DNA of 24,618 nucleotides from an uncultured Porphyromonadaceae bacterium (GTDB lineage: Bacteria > Bacteroidota > Bacteroidia > Bacteroidales > Muribaculaceae): positions 1 to 24,618 of the forward strand of contig CALAVE010000060.1 in the NCBI GenBank assembly GCA_937892215.1, read 5' to 3'. Of the stretch, positions 6,912-14,766 are shown in pieces. How positions within the stretch are numbered: the stretch's first letter is position 1; every line of letters starts with the position of its first letter. Made by a program: the position numbers and the translations under genes. The notes beneath the pieces are model-generated. The model was not told where the DNA came from, made no database searches, and worked only from the letters and a program-made list of their open reading frames with translations.

Positions 6912-8360
6912 ATGGGAAATTTGAGATTATTTTTTTCGGTTGTAGTTCTGATGGCAGTAATGATGGTTGACGGGGCTGTGAGTTTGCCGCACGTGCTTGG
7001 TGACAATATGGTGCTTCAGCGCAACAGTGAGGTTGAGCTGTGGGGCAATGCTGTGGCGAAAGCGGAGGTGACTGTGACGGTGTCGTGGGACAAGGGCAAG
7101 AAGTATGCCACGAAAAGTGATGCTTCCGGTCGCTGGAGCGTGAAAGTGAAGACTCCGGAGGCAGGAGGCCCTTACGAGATAGAGATAAAAGACCGCGACG
7201 GTATTGTTAGGCTGCGAAATGTGCTGAGCGGTGAGGTGTGGTTCTGCAGCGGTCAGAGCAACATGGAGATGCCGATGCGAGGTTTTTATGGGCAGCCGGT
7301 GGAAGGCGCGAACGAGGCGATAGCGAAGGCGAACAAGCGTGTGCCGATAAGGGTGTTCAGCGCTGATTACAAAGCAGATGCAGAGCGGAAGCATTATGAC
7401 GCTGAGTTGGTGACCGAGCCTCAGCAGGACTATAACTCGGCGTGGAAGGAAAATGACTCGGAGTGCGTGGCGTCGACGAGTGCAGTTGCCTACTATTTCG
7501 CTAAAGAGCTGAATGAGGCGCTGGACGTGCCGGTGGGCATAATAGTGTCGTCGCTGGGCGGTTCCAAGATAGAGCCGTGGATGAGTCGCGAATGCGCGTC
7601 ACGTTTCAGCGAGATAGACCTCAAGGACATAAAAATGCCGGTAATCTCGGCGCCGACTGTGCTGTATAACGCTAAGGTGGCTCCCTTCCTGCGCTATGTG
7701 ATACGCGGCGTGATATGGTACCAGGGCGAGAGTAACCGAATGGGCTGGGATCGGTATGCCGACTACTTTGAGCAGATGGTGGGCGACTGGCGGGCGAAGT
7801 GGGGACTGGGCGATATACCGTTCTATGCCGTGGAGATAGCGCCATACGAGTATGCCGAAAGAGACCCCGAGTGGGCAGCCCGTTTGCGCGAGGCGCAGCA
7901 GCAAGGCATTGACCGCCTGAAGAATGCCGGAATAGTGTGCACGGCCGACGTAGGGGCAGCGCGGTGTATCCACCCGAGCAAGAAGCGTGAGGTGGGAATG
8001 CGGCTGGCGCTGCAGGCACTGCACGAGACCTACGGAAGGGGCGGATTCGTGTATAAATCGCCGCGATATAAGAGTATGAGTGTGGAAGGGCGCAAGGTGC
8101 TGATAAAGATGGAGAACCCCGGCATACAACTGCTGCCGAAGGGCGAAGTGTTAGAGGGCTTTGAGGTGGCCGGCGAGGACCGACAGTTCCACAAGGCCCA
8201 GGCACTGATTAGTGAGCGTAACGGAAGCGAGATAGAGGTGTGGAGCGCAGAAGTGGCCGAGCCCAAGGCAGTGCGTTACTGCTTCGCGAAGAATTGCGCG
8301 GGAAGCGTGTGGGATATAGGCGGTCTGCCGCTGCATCCGTTCCGGACCGATAACTGGTGA
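6912..8360 (+). CDS. Sialate O-acetylesterase-type SGNH hydrolase (exported)
   Basis: This 482-residue protein belongs to the sialate O-acetylesterase (SASA/DUF303) family, which removes O-acetyl groups from sialic acids or acetylated plant glycans. An N-terminal hydrophobic segment (residues 5-22) acts as signal peptide. LPHVLGDNMVLQR and a beta domain precede the catalytic part. The nucleophile motif CSGQSNMEMP places Ser116, the WYQGESN block spans about 269-275, and RCIHPSKK gives the likely catalytic His354. All expected SGNH blocks are present, so it should be active. It lies 76 bases before a GH78 rhamnosidase and probably shares its transcript, which suggests plant glycans such as pectin side chains as the substrate rather than sialic acid; that is inference. 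Confidence 0.93.
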   Translation: MGNLRLFFSVVVLMAVMMVDGAVSLPHVLGDNMVLQRNSEVELWGNAVAKAEVTVTVSWDKGKKYATKSDASGRWSVKVKTPEAGGPYEIEIKDRDGIVRLRNVLSGEVWFCSGQSNMEMPMRGFYGQPVEGANEAIAKANKRVPIRVFSADYKADAERKHYDAELVTEPQQDYNSAWKENDSECVASTSAVAYYFAKELNEALDVPVGIIVSSLGGSKIEPWMSRECASRFSEIDLKDIKMPVISAPTVLYNAKVAPFLRYVIRGVIWYQGESNRMGWDRYADYFEQMVGDWRAKWGLGDIPFYAVEIAPYEYAERDPEWAARLREAQQQGIDRLKNAGIVCTADVGAARCIHPSKKREVGMRLALQALHETYGRGGFVYKSPRYKSMSVEGRKVLIKMENPGIQLLPKGEVLEGFEVAGEDRQFHKAQALISERNGSEIEVWSAEVAEPKAVRYCFAKNCAGSVWDIGGLPLHPFRTDNW

Positions 8361-8436
8361 AAAAGTAAAATAGGTGTGTTGTATAAATTCAAAATCATCG
8401 CAAGTTAATTTATTGAATCCACATAAATCAAACGAT

Positions 8437-11148
8437 ATGAGACGAGTTAGTTTGTTGTTAATGATGCTGGCGCTGCTGGGCGTGATGAGCGCGTGCGCCA
8501 AAGTGAACGTAGTGAAGCCAGAGGTGGAGATGCAGGAGAATCCTGTGGGACTGGGCTTTAGTGAGCCACGCTTTTCGTGGCAGATAGAGAGCGGAGAGCG
8601 AGGCGTGAAGCAGACCGCTTACCAGATAGTGGTGAGCGAGAATGCCTCCGATGCCAAGAGCGGTAAAAACGCGGAGTGGAACACCGGCAAAGTTACAGGC
8701 GATGCGAGCATCAACATTCGCTATGGAGGCAAGGCACTGGAGTCGCGGAAAGAATATTACTGGACCGTGCGCGTGTGGACCAACAAGGGCGAGGCACGGA
8801 GCAAGGTGCAGAAGTGGAGCATGGGACTGCTCCATGCCAGCGACTGGAGCGCCAAATGGATAGGGCTGAACGACAAGGAGAACATAAGTTATGACTCAAC
8901 GCGAGTGCTGTTCCCGGCGCGATACCTGCGCAAGGAGTTTGACGCAGGTAAGGGGATAAAGCGCGCTGTGCTTTACTGCTCGGCCGGAGGCTCGGCGGTG
9001 TGGTATATTAATGGCCGGCGTGTGGGCAACGACCAACTGGCACCGCTGGACTCATGGTTTCCCGAGTCGATAAACGCGCTGACCTACGATGTGACCGAAC
9101 TGCTGCGCAACGGCGCGAACAACGCCATAGGGTGCCTGCTGGGTAACGGGCGATTCATGGGGCTGCGCCACGAAGACCGGCTCCACTTTGGGATGCCGTG
9201 CGCGATAGCCCAGTTAGAGATAGAGAACGCCGATGGCACAAAAGTGGTGATAACAGACGAGACGTGGAAGGTGAACAACCGTGGTCCGATACGGAATAAC
9301 AACGAGTTTGACGGCGAGACCTATGACGCCCGGCTGGAGTTGGGCAAATGGAACGACGCCGGCTATGCCGAGAGCGGCGACTGGCGCGCGGTGGAACTGA
9401 TGCCGGTTCCGACCAAAGAACTGCGAGCACAGATGTCTCCGAGCCAGGTGATAAACGAAGAAATCAGGGCGCAGCGAGTGTGGAAAGACAGCAAAGGCGA
9501 CTATGTGGTGGACATGGGGCAGAACTTTGTGGGCTGGACCCGTATGACGGTTCGTTGCCACAAGGAGAAGCCTGTGAGCATACACTATGCGGAGTCGCTG
9601 ATGCCTAACGGCGTGGACATCTACGATGCCAACATGCGTCTGGCCCAGACGATAGACACCTATATCCCGGCACGAGACGGCACGGAGACACTGGAGCCGC
9701 AACTTGTGTACCACGGCGGACGATACCTGGAGATAAAGGGACTGGACTACGAACCGAGCGTGAACGACTTTACAGGCTGCGTGATAAATGACAAGATGGC
9801 CCGGACAGGCTGGTTCAGGACCAACAACGAACTGCTCAACCAGATACATGAGGCAGCCTACTGGGGCGTGCGCGGCAATTACCACGGAATGCCCACCGAC
9901 TGCCCGCAGCGTGATGAGCGTCAGGGGTGGCTGGGCGACCATGCCACCGGCTGTTACGGAGAGAGTTTTATGACCGGAAACCAACTGCTCTACAACAAGT
10001 GGCTGAAGGACATAGAAGAGTCGCAGTCGCCCGAGGGCGCAGTGAGCAACGTGGTGCCGAGGTTGTGGAGCCTGTGGTTTGAGGAAATATCGTGGTCGTC
10101 GGCCTACATCTACGGCGTGAACATGGTGTATGAGCGCTATGGCGACGACTATTCCATCCGCACCCGTTACGACTCGATGCGCCGGTGGGTGCAGTGGGTG
10201 AAGAAAACGTTCTACGAGAACGGAATAGTGCTGAAAGACCGTTACGGCGACTGGTGCATGCCACCGGAGAAGCCCGAGATGATACACTCAGAGGACCCTG
10301 CGCGCAAGACCGACGGCCAGCTGATAAGCACCAGCGTGTTCTATGATCTGCTGCGGCTGATGGCCAAGTTCGCGCTAATGAACGGCAAACCCGCTGACGC
10401 TGCCGAGTACGAGGCTATGCGTGCGGATATATACAAGGCATTCAACGCGAAGTTCTTCGATAGAGAGAAAGGTTGCTACGGGAACAACACAGTGACCGGG
10501 AATATGCTGGCGCTGGACCTGGGTCTGGTACCCGACGAGGCAAAGGATCGCGTGATAAAGAATATCTACGAGGTGACCGACGGCCCGATGTATAACGGTC
10601 ACATAAGCACCGGTGTGCTGGGTGTTCAGCACCTGATGCGCGGCCTGACGCGCAACGGCCATGTGGATATGGCGTGGAAGATAGCGACCAACGACACATA
10701 TCCGTCGTGGGGCTACATGATAAAGAAAGGAGCGACGACGATATGGGAGTTGTGGAACGGCGATACGGCAGACCCGGCGATGAACTCCGGGAACCACATA
10801 ATGCTGCTGGGTGACCTGGTGATATGGATGTATGAGGACCTGGGCGGAATCCGCAACGACGCGGGTTCGGTGGGTTACAAGAAGATACTGTTCAAGCCCT
10901 ATTTTCCAGCGGGGCTGGACCACGTGGACGCGACCTACGACTCGCGCTACGGACGGATAGAGAGCCACTGGCGACTGGAAGGCGGAAAACTGCGCTATGA
11001 CGTGGCAGTTCCGGCCAACACAACGGCGCGAATAGAGGTGCCGGCCAAATATGGGCTTGATGCCCACGTGGGCGATGGCGTGCTGAAGGTGGAGCGAAGT
11101 GGTGACCAGACCGTGGTGTGGCTCGGTTCAGGGCGATATACGTTCTGA
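8437..11148 (+). CDS. Alpha-L-rhamnosidase, glycoside hydrolase family 78
   Basis: Inverting glycosidase releasing terminal alpha-L-rhamnose from pectic or other glycans. The start at 8437 opens a signal peptide (RRVSLLLMMLALLGVMSAC); Cys20 sits in a lipobox-like context, so it may be a lipoprotein. An ATG at 8374 would add 21 polar residues before the signal peptide and is rejected. The 903 residues follow the family order: N-terminal Ig-like domain, lectin-like beta domains including a GRYLEIKG block, an alpha/alpha barrel from about 455 to 800, and a C-terminal beta sandwich. DCPQRDERQGW carries Asp493/Glu494, with Glu494 the likely general acid, and TIWELWNGD carries Glu771, the likely base. 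It follows the acetylesterase by 76 bases without its own recognisable promoter. Confidence 0.95.
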   Translation: MRRVSLLLMMLALLGVMSACAKVNVVKPEVEMQENPVGLGFSEPRFSWQIESGERGVKQTAYQIVVSENASDAKSGKNAEWNTGKVTGDASINIRYGGKALESRKEYYWTVRVWTNKGEARSKVQKWSMGLLHASDWSAKWIGLNDKENISYDSTRVLFPARYLRKEFDAGKGIKRAVLYCSAGGSAVWYINGRRVGNDQLAPLDSWFPESINALTYDVTELLRNGANNAIGCLLGNGRFMGLRHEDRLHFGMPCAIAQLEIENADGTKVVITDETWKVNNRGPIRNNNEFDGETYDARLELGKWNDAGYAESGDWRAVELMPVPTKELRAQMSPSQVINEEIRAQRVWKDSKGDYVVDMGQNFVGWTRMTVRCHKEKPVSIHYAESLMPNGVDIYDANMRLAQTIDTYIPARDGTETLEPQLVYHGGRYLEIKGLDYEPSVNDFTGCVINDKMARTGWFRTNNELLNQIHEAAYWGVRGNYHGMPTDCPQRDERQGWLGDHATGCYGESFMTGNQLLYNKWLKDIEESQSPEGAVSNVVPRLWSLWFEEISWSSAYIYGVNMVYERYGDDYSIRTRYDSMRRWVQWVKKTFYENGIVLKDRYGDWCMPPEKPEMIHSEDPARKTDGQLISTSVFYDLLRLMAKFALMNGKPADAAEYEAMRADIYKAFNAKFFDREKGCYGNNTVTGNMLALDLGLVPDEAKDRVIKNIYEVTDGPMYNGHISTGVLGVQHLMRGLTRNGHVDMAWKIATNDTYPSWGYMIKKGATTIWELWNGDTADPAMNSGNHIMLLGDLVIWMYEDLGGIRNDAGSVGYKKILFKPYFPAGLDHVDATYDSRYGRIESHWRLEGGKLRYDVAVPANTTARIEVPAKYGLDAHVGDGVLKVERSGDQTVVWLGSGRYTF

Positions 11149-11181
11149 AACTAGCAGGTTTTTTACGGTACAAAAAAGTCA

Positions 11182-11217
11182 AATGATGCCCTGCCGAGTT
11201 GCCGGCGGGGCATCATT
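11182..11217 (+). terminator. Hairpin after the rhamnosidase gene
   Basis: AATGATGCCC (11182-11191) pairs perfectly with GGGCATCATT (11208-11217), extended inward by TGCCG with CGGCG including one G-U pair. It lies 34 bases after the rhamnosidase stop. No T-run follows on the plus strand, so termination efficiency is uncertain. Confidence 0.6.
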
Positions 11218-11295
11218 GGGTTAAGAGATGAAAAAGGCGTGGTTGGTGTTTTTGATGAAAAAATGGGGATTTTTATTAAAAAGTGAAAGAAAAAT

Positions 11296-11326
11296 TTGGT
11301 AGAAAAGTATGAAATATGTAACTTTG
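11296..11326 (+). promoter_or_regulatory. Promoter of the dockerin-containing protein gene
   Basis: TTG at 11296-11298, a 20-base spacer and TAACTTTG at 11319-11326 fit the Bacteroidetes promoter well. The transcript would start near 11333 and carry a leader of about 115 bases, ending in the A-rich stretch before the ATG at 11449. Confidence 0.7.
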
Positions 11327-11448
11327 CCCAGAATTTTTGATGTTATAAAGCAGTGTTTTTTAAGAGAGGCGGTCTTCAGGGAAGCGAAATAGGCGAAGCC
11401 GCGGTATGAAAAAGGAAACAATTTTATTAACTAAAAATAAATACAATT

Positions 11449-13665
11449 ATGAGAAAAGGTTTACTACTTATTATGGGAATTGCGGCGCTGACGCTGAACG
11501 CAACCGCGCTGCAAATGAAGGCCCCGGTGGGTGCGCCCACAGGCTTTCAGAAGGCTGCTGTGAAGAGCAGCGTAGTGGCAGAAGCCAATACGTTTGCGCC
11601 GAAGGCCATTCAGGCACCGGCGCGCAATGTGGAGAAGATTGGAGATTTTTCGATGGAATCTTCGATGCAGAAGGCACCGCGCAAGGCCGCTGAGGATGTT
11701 ATCACCGAGCAACCCGCAGGCGAACTAAAGAAGTATGTACGTAGCGGAAGTTATTTATATTATAATAACGGATACTACATTGGAAGCTCAAGCGGATTTG
11801 CCGATATCGTGTTTGACGAGGATGGCGAGACTGTATATATCAAGGATATAATTGGTGCATTCGGCTTTGGAACTTGGGTAAAGGGAACAATTGAGACAGT
11901 GACTACTCCCCGTAGCAGTTATGATGTGGTAAAAGTGCCAACCGGTCAAGTACTTTACAATCACGCTAATTACGGTGATTTTAAACTTTGTGTTTATGAT
12001 TGGTATAATGACACAATTAAGTCTGACGTTTCAGAGTTGTTATACCGTATTTCCGGTAATACACTGACACTTCAAACGTACACATCTTATGCAGTACAAG
12101 TGAGTGCAGAGTTTGAATATAATGGAAAAGCATATACTGCTGATGCACTTGGCCTTCCATCCGGTGAATATGCTACGGTTTTCACACTGTTTGAGGAGCC
12201 TGAGACCACTGAGGTACCCGCCGGCCTTGAGTTTACTGAATACCCGTTCAGCGCAACAAAGAACGCAAGCGCGGAATACAGTGCAACCGTGGGTGTGGCA
12301 TGGGATGCAAACGATGTATATATCAAGGGCATAGTGCCTGAGTTGCCCGATGCAGTGTTCAAGGGCACACTTGCCGATAATGATACAATCACATTCGAGG
12401 TTCAGTATCTGGGCAAGGATGATGATTATCCGTACTACATAGGTGGCTATAGCAGCCTTGGCGGCGTTCCATCTTTCTATGCATATTATGATGCTGATGA
12501 CGATATTATAAACTTCACAGGCTCTGTGATGATTCTGTGTAGCCCGACAGACGGAAGTGCACGCGTATATTTCTACAACGGAGGTATTATAGGCACCGCA
12601 CCCGAGGCAACGGAGTTGCCAGAAGGCTTAGAGTATGAGACACTGCCGTACGTGACCAACCAGTATGATTTCGATGCAGGCTCGTTTGATTACCTGGTGA
12701 CTAAGATAGACGTGGCATTTGACGACGCGAACAACAAGATTTACCTGCGCGGTCTGCTTACCGACTGTGTTCAGGGTTGGCTTGTGGGAACGATAGACGG
12801 GACAACTGTTACGTTTGAGCCGCAGTACGCCGGAAAGAACACCCGCTATGGTAGCGGCAACTACTTTGTGGGCTACAACACAAGTGAGGGTTCGGTTCAG
12901 AGTATGACATTCACCTACGATGCTGCGAACAAGTTTATGTACAGTCGTCAGTACTTCGGCGCATTAGACAACATTAAGACGATAAACGGCTGGTACGACC
13001 TGTACGCCTACGCATATATCGGCGCATACGATGATGATGTGGAAGCAATCAGCGCAGACGGCGAGGAATACTACGCAACATACGTGGATGACACATACAA
13101 CCGCGTGGTTGACGAGAACACCACTATCTACGCTGCTACACTGAGCGAGACTAAGGATTATCTGGATCTCGTGGAGGTAGAGGGCAAGGTGATACCTGCA
13201 GGAACTGCAGTTATCCTGAAGACCAACGCAGCATCGCTGAGCCTTCCCGCAACAGTGGAGGATGGTGCTGAAATTGGAGCCAACGACCTGACATTCAACG
13301 ATGAGGCTATCGATGCCGATTCAATCGCGAACGCCCCGTTGTTCCTGATTGGCATTGACAATGACGCTAACAAGGTGGCCCTGCTTCTGAACGACAGCGA
13401 GCCGGTTGACGCACTGACAGTGAACATACCGGTAAGTGCAGCTGCAGAAGGCGCAAGCGTACTACCGTTCGGCAAGCCGGAAAGCGTGCTTCTTGGTGAT
13501 GTGAACAAAGACGGTAGTGTGGATATTAGCGACGTTGTGGCACTGGCCGACTACGTGAGCGGTGCTGGTGGCGATATCAACTTGGATGCAGCTGACTACA
13601 ATGGTCAGGACGGCGTGGACGTAGCCGACGTTGTGGCTCTGGCAAACGCCGTAATGGGTAGCTAA
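11449..13665 (+). CDS. Secreted repeat protein with C-terminal dockerin-like domain
   Basis: Function not recognised beyond its domains. The 738-residue protein begins with a signal peptide (RKGLLLIMGIAALTLNATA) and an alanine-rich stretch. Three related beta-rich repeats follow (about 97-247, 256-382, 389-525), sharing a pattern of V-x-F/W-D, VYIKG/IYLRG, a KGT/VGT turn and, in repeats 2 and 3, TFE-x-QY-x-GK. A module around 540-680 has VIPAGTAVILKT, seen in many Bacteroidales secreted proteins. Residues 681-738 look like a type I dockerin: calcium loop DVNKDGSVDISD (684-695) has Asp/Asn/Asp/Asp at positions 1, 3, 5 and 12, and the second loop DYNGQDGVDVAD (716-727) has Gln at position 5. 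Each loop is followed by a VVALA helix. The next gene encodes a cohesin-like protein. Confidence 0.85.
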   Translation: MRKGLLLIMGIAALTLNATALQMKAPVGAPTGFQKAAVKSSVVAEANTFAPKAIQAPARNVEKIGDFSMESSMQKAPRKAAEDVITEQPAGELKKYVRSGSYLYYNNGYYIGSSSGFADIVFDEDGETVYIKDIIGAFGFGTWVKGTIETVTTPRSSYDVVKVPTGQVLYNHANYGDFKLCVYDWYNDTIKSDVSELLYRISGNTLTLQTYTSYAVQVSAEFEYNGKAYTADALGLPSGEYATVFTLFEEPETTEVPAGLEFTEYPFSATKNASAEYSATVGVAWDANDVYIKGIVPELPDAVFKGTLADNDTITFEVQYLGKDDDYPYYIGGYSSLGGVPSFYAYYDADDDIINFTGSVMILCSPTDGSARVYFYNGGIIGTAPEATELPEGLEYETLPYVTNQYDFDAGSFDYLVTKIDVAFDDANNKIYLRGLLTDCVQGWLVGTIDGTTVTFEPQYAGKNTRYGSGNYFVGYNTSEGSVQSMTFTYDAANKFMYSRQYFGALDNIKTINGWYDLYAYAYIGAYDDDVEAISADGEEYYATYVDDTYNRVVDENTTIYAATLSETKDYLDLVEVEGKVIPAGTAVILKTNAASLSLPATVEDGAEIGANDLTFNDEAIDADSIANAPLFLIGIDNDANKVALLLNDSEPVDALTVNIPVSAAAEGASVLPFGKPESVLLGDVNKDGSVDISDVVALADYVSGAGGDINLDAADYNGQDGVDVADVVALANAVMGS

Positions 13666-13680
13666 TGAAAAAAAACTGAG

Positions 13681-13717
13681 CAAAGGTGGCGAATATGAAA
13701 AATATTCGCTACCTTTG
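13681..13717 (+). terminator. Sixteen-bp hairpin between the dockerin and cohesin-like genes
   Basis: CAAAGGTGGCGAATAT (13681-13696) pairs with ATATTCGCTACCTTTG (13702-13717), with one G-U pair and a five-base loop. It begins 16 bases after the upstream stop codon. The right arm ends in TACCTTTG (13710-13717), which matches the -7 promoter element, so the same bases may also start the next transcript. No TTG is found at the usual -33 distance. Confidence 0.55.
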
Positions 13718-13778
13718 TGAAGTATTAAGTAACATTGTTAACCATTAAAAAAATATTAATCTGAAAAAATTCTACATT

Positions 13779-14489
13779 ATGAAAACGATTAAGAGACTTT
13801 TGGTTATCGGTTTAGCTCTCGTTGCAATGAACGCATTTGCAGAGTGCAGACTGTTTATTGAGCCATTTGAAATCAATCCTGGCGAGACTAAGGAGATTGA
13901 GCTCAAGGGTATGACAGACATGAGGTTCGGAGGTTTCCAGTGCCGTATTGTTGCTCCGGAAGGATTGTCTTGGGGCAAGATTAAGGGTAAATATCACGCA
14001 TCGTTTGACGATGACGAGAACGAAATCTATCCCGTGTTCATGATTGACGAGTCGAAGGTTCTTACCGAGGATGACCCCGAGACCACTCCCAACGATATCG
14101 GCGCTCTTTCTCTGATGTGGGCTAAGTTTACAGGCGGCAATCCTGATGTTCCCGAAGATGATCCCGATTACGCCAAGTACTACGAGCCGGGCAAGATCTA
14201 CACATTCATGATTCTGAAGGTTACTGCAGCTGCCAACTATGACAATAGTGGCAAACTGCTGATGTACAACATGAGGTATTCTAACTGGGAAGGAACTAAG
14301 TCAACTATCCTGTCGGACCTGGAGGTTGGAACAAGTGATGTGATAGAGACAGTGTCAGAGAAGGCTGTGAAGGACGTTAAGTACTTCAACCTGCTGGGCG
14401 TGGAAAGCGCAGAGCCTTTCCAGGGCGTGAACGTGGTGGTTACTACTTACGAAGATGGTTCTAAGAGTGCCAAGAAAGTGGTGAAATAA
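13779..14489 (+). CDS. Small secreted cohesin-like protein with C-terminal tag
   Basis: A 236-residue exported protein with signal peptide KTIKRLLVIGLALVAMNAFA. Residues about 23-190 resemble the cohesin-like beta-sandwich seen in Bacteroidales secreted proteins: FEINPGETKEIELKG, then FGGFQCRIVAPEGLSW, an LSLMWAKF strand, and YTFMILKVTAA followed by GKLLMYNMRYSN. An acidic insert (PEDDPDYAKYYEPG) sits before the last strands. The final ~40 residues (VKYFNLLGVESAEPFQGVN onward) align with the end of the 1520-residue protein at 1722-6284. The C-terminal tag has the general look of a type IX-like sorting domain, with alternating hydrophobics, a Gly turn and a basic end, but that is unproven. The gene directly follows the dockerin-containing protein. 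The cohesin assignment is by pattern only; an unrelated beta-sandwich is the main alternative. Confidence 0.75.
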   Translation: MKTIKRLLVIGLALVAMNAFAECRLFIEPFEINPGETKEIELKGMTDMRFGGFQCRIVAPEGLSWGKIKGKYHASFDDDENEIYPVFMIDESKVLTEDDPETTPNDIGALSLMWAKFTGGNPDVPEDDPDYAKYYEPGKIYTFMILKVTAAANYDNSGKLLMYNMRYSNWEGTKSTILSDLEVGTSDVIETVSEKAVKDVKYFNLLGVESAEPFQGVNVVVTTYEDGSKSAKKVVK

Positions 14490-14511
14490 TTTTGTTTCCA
14501 TAAGTTAAAGG

Positions 14512-14544
14512 ATGGCGTGCCTGTAGTGGTGCGCCATTTTTTTT
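14512..14544 (+). terminator. Rho-independent terminator after the cohesin-like gene
   Basis: ATGGCG (14512-14517) pairs with CGCCAT (14532-14537), extended inward by TGCC with GGTG using wobble pairs, followed directly by an eight-T run (14537-14544). This is a textbook intrinsic terminator 22 bases after the stop. Confidence 0.85.
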
Positions 14545-14576
14545 GGGGTGGAGGCCGCGAAGGAGACGAGGGATTT

Positions 14577-14766
14577 TAACCGCGAACCACGAAGTGCTCA
14601 TCGTGCGAAGGCGAGATAATTTCACGAATTATCACGAAAAGACGCGGATTTATGGGGTCGCTGCCGGCGATTCGGTGGTAATGGGCTTATAGGGCTTATA
14701 GGGCTTATAGGCGTGTGTGGGGCGTGTGTGGGGCGTGTGTGGGGCGTGTGTGGGGCGTGTGTGGGG
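14577..14766 (+). repeat. Composite intergenic repeat, copy 3, with 9-bp and 11-bp tandem tracts
   Basis: CACGAATTATCACGAAAAG and ACGCGGATTTATGGG give the dispersed module. It is followed by three exact copies of the 9-bp unit GGGCTTATA (14683-14709) and then about five copies of the 11-bp unit GGGGCGTGTGT, whose G-runs start at 14719, 14730, 14741, 14752 and 14763. The array ends exactly at the aroB stop codon (14767-14769, opposite strand). The rest of 14490-14766 holds only the terminator at 14512-14544. Confidence 0.8.

Noticed and set aside
9214..10287. 357-codon minus-strand open frame inside the rhamnosidase gene
   Set aside because: The GH78 gene has all family motifs on the plus strand; the antisense product is His/Val-rich with no family features, a common shadow in GC-rich codon sets.
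11160..11177. T-run/A-run hairpin before the rhamnosidase terminator as a separate terminator
   Set aside because: A stem of six A-T pairs alone is too weak; the GC-rich hairpin at 11182-11217 is the better candidate.
14683..14766. Possible CRISPR array
   Set aside because: The units are 9 and 11 bp direct tandem repeats without spacers, and no cas genes are nearby.
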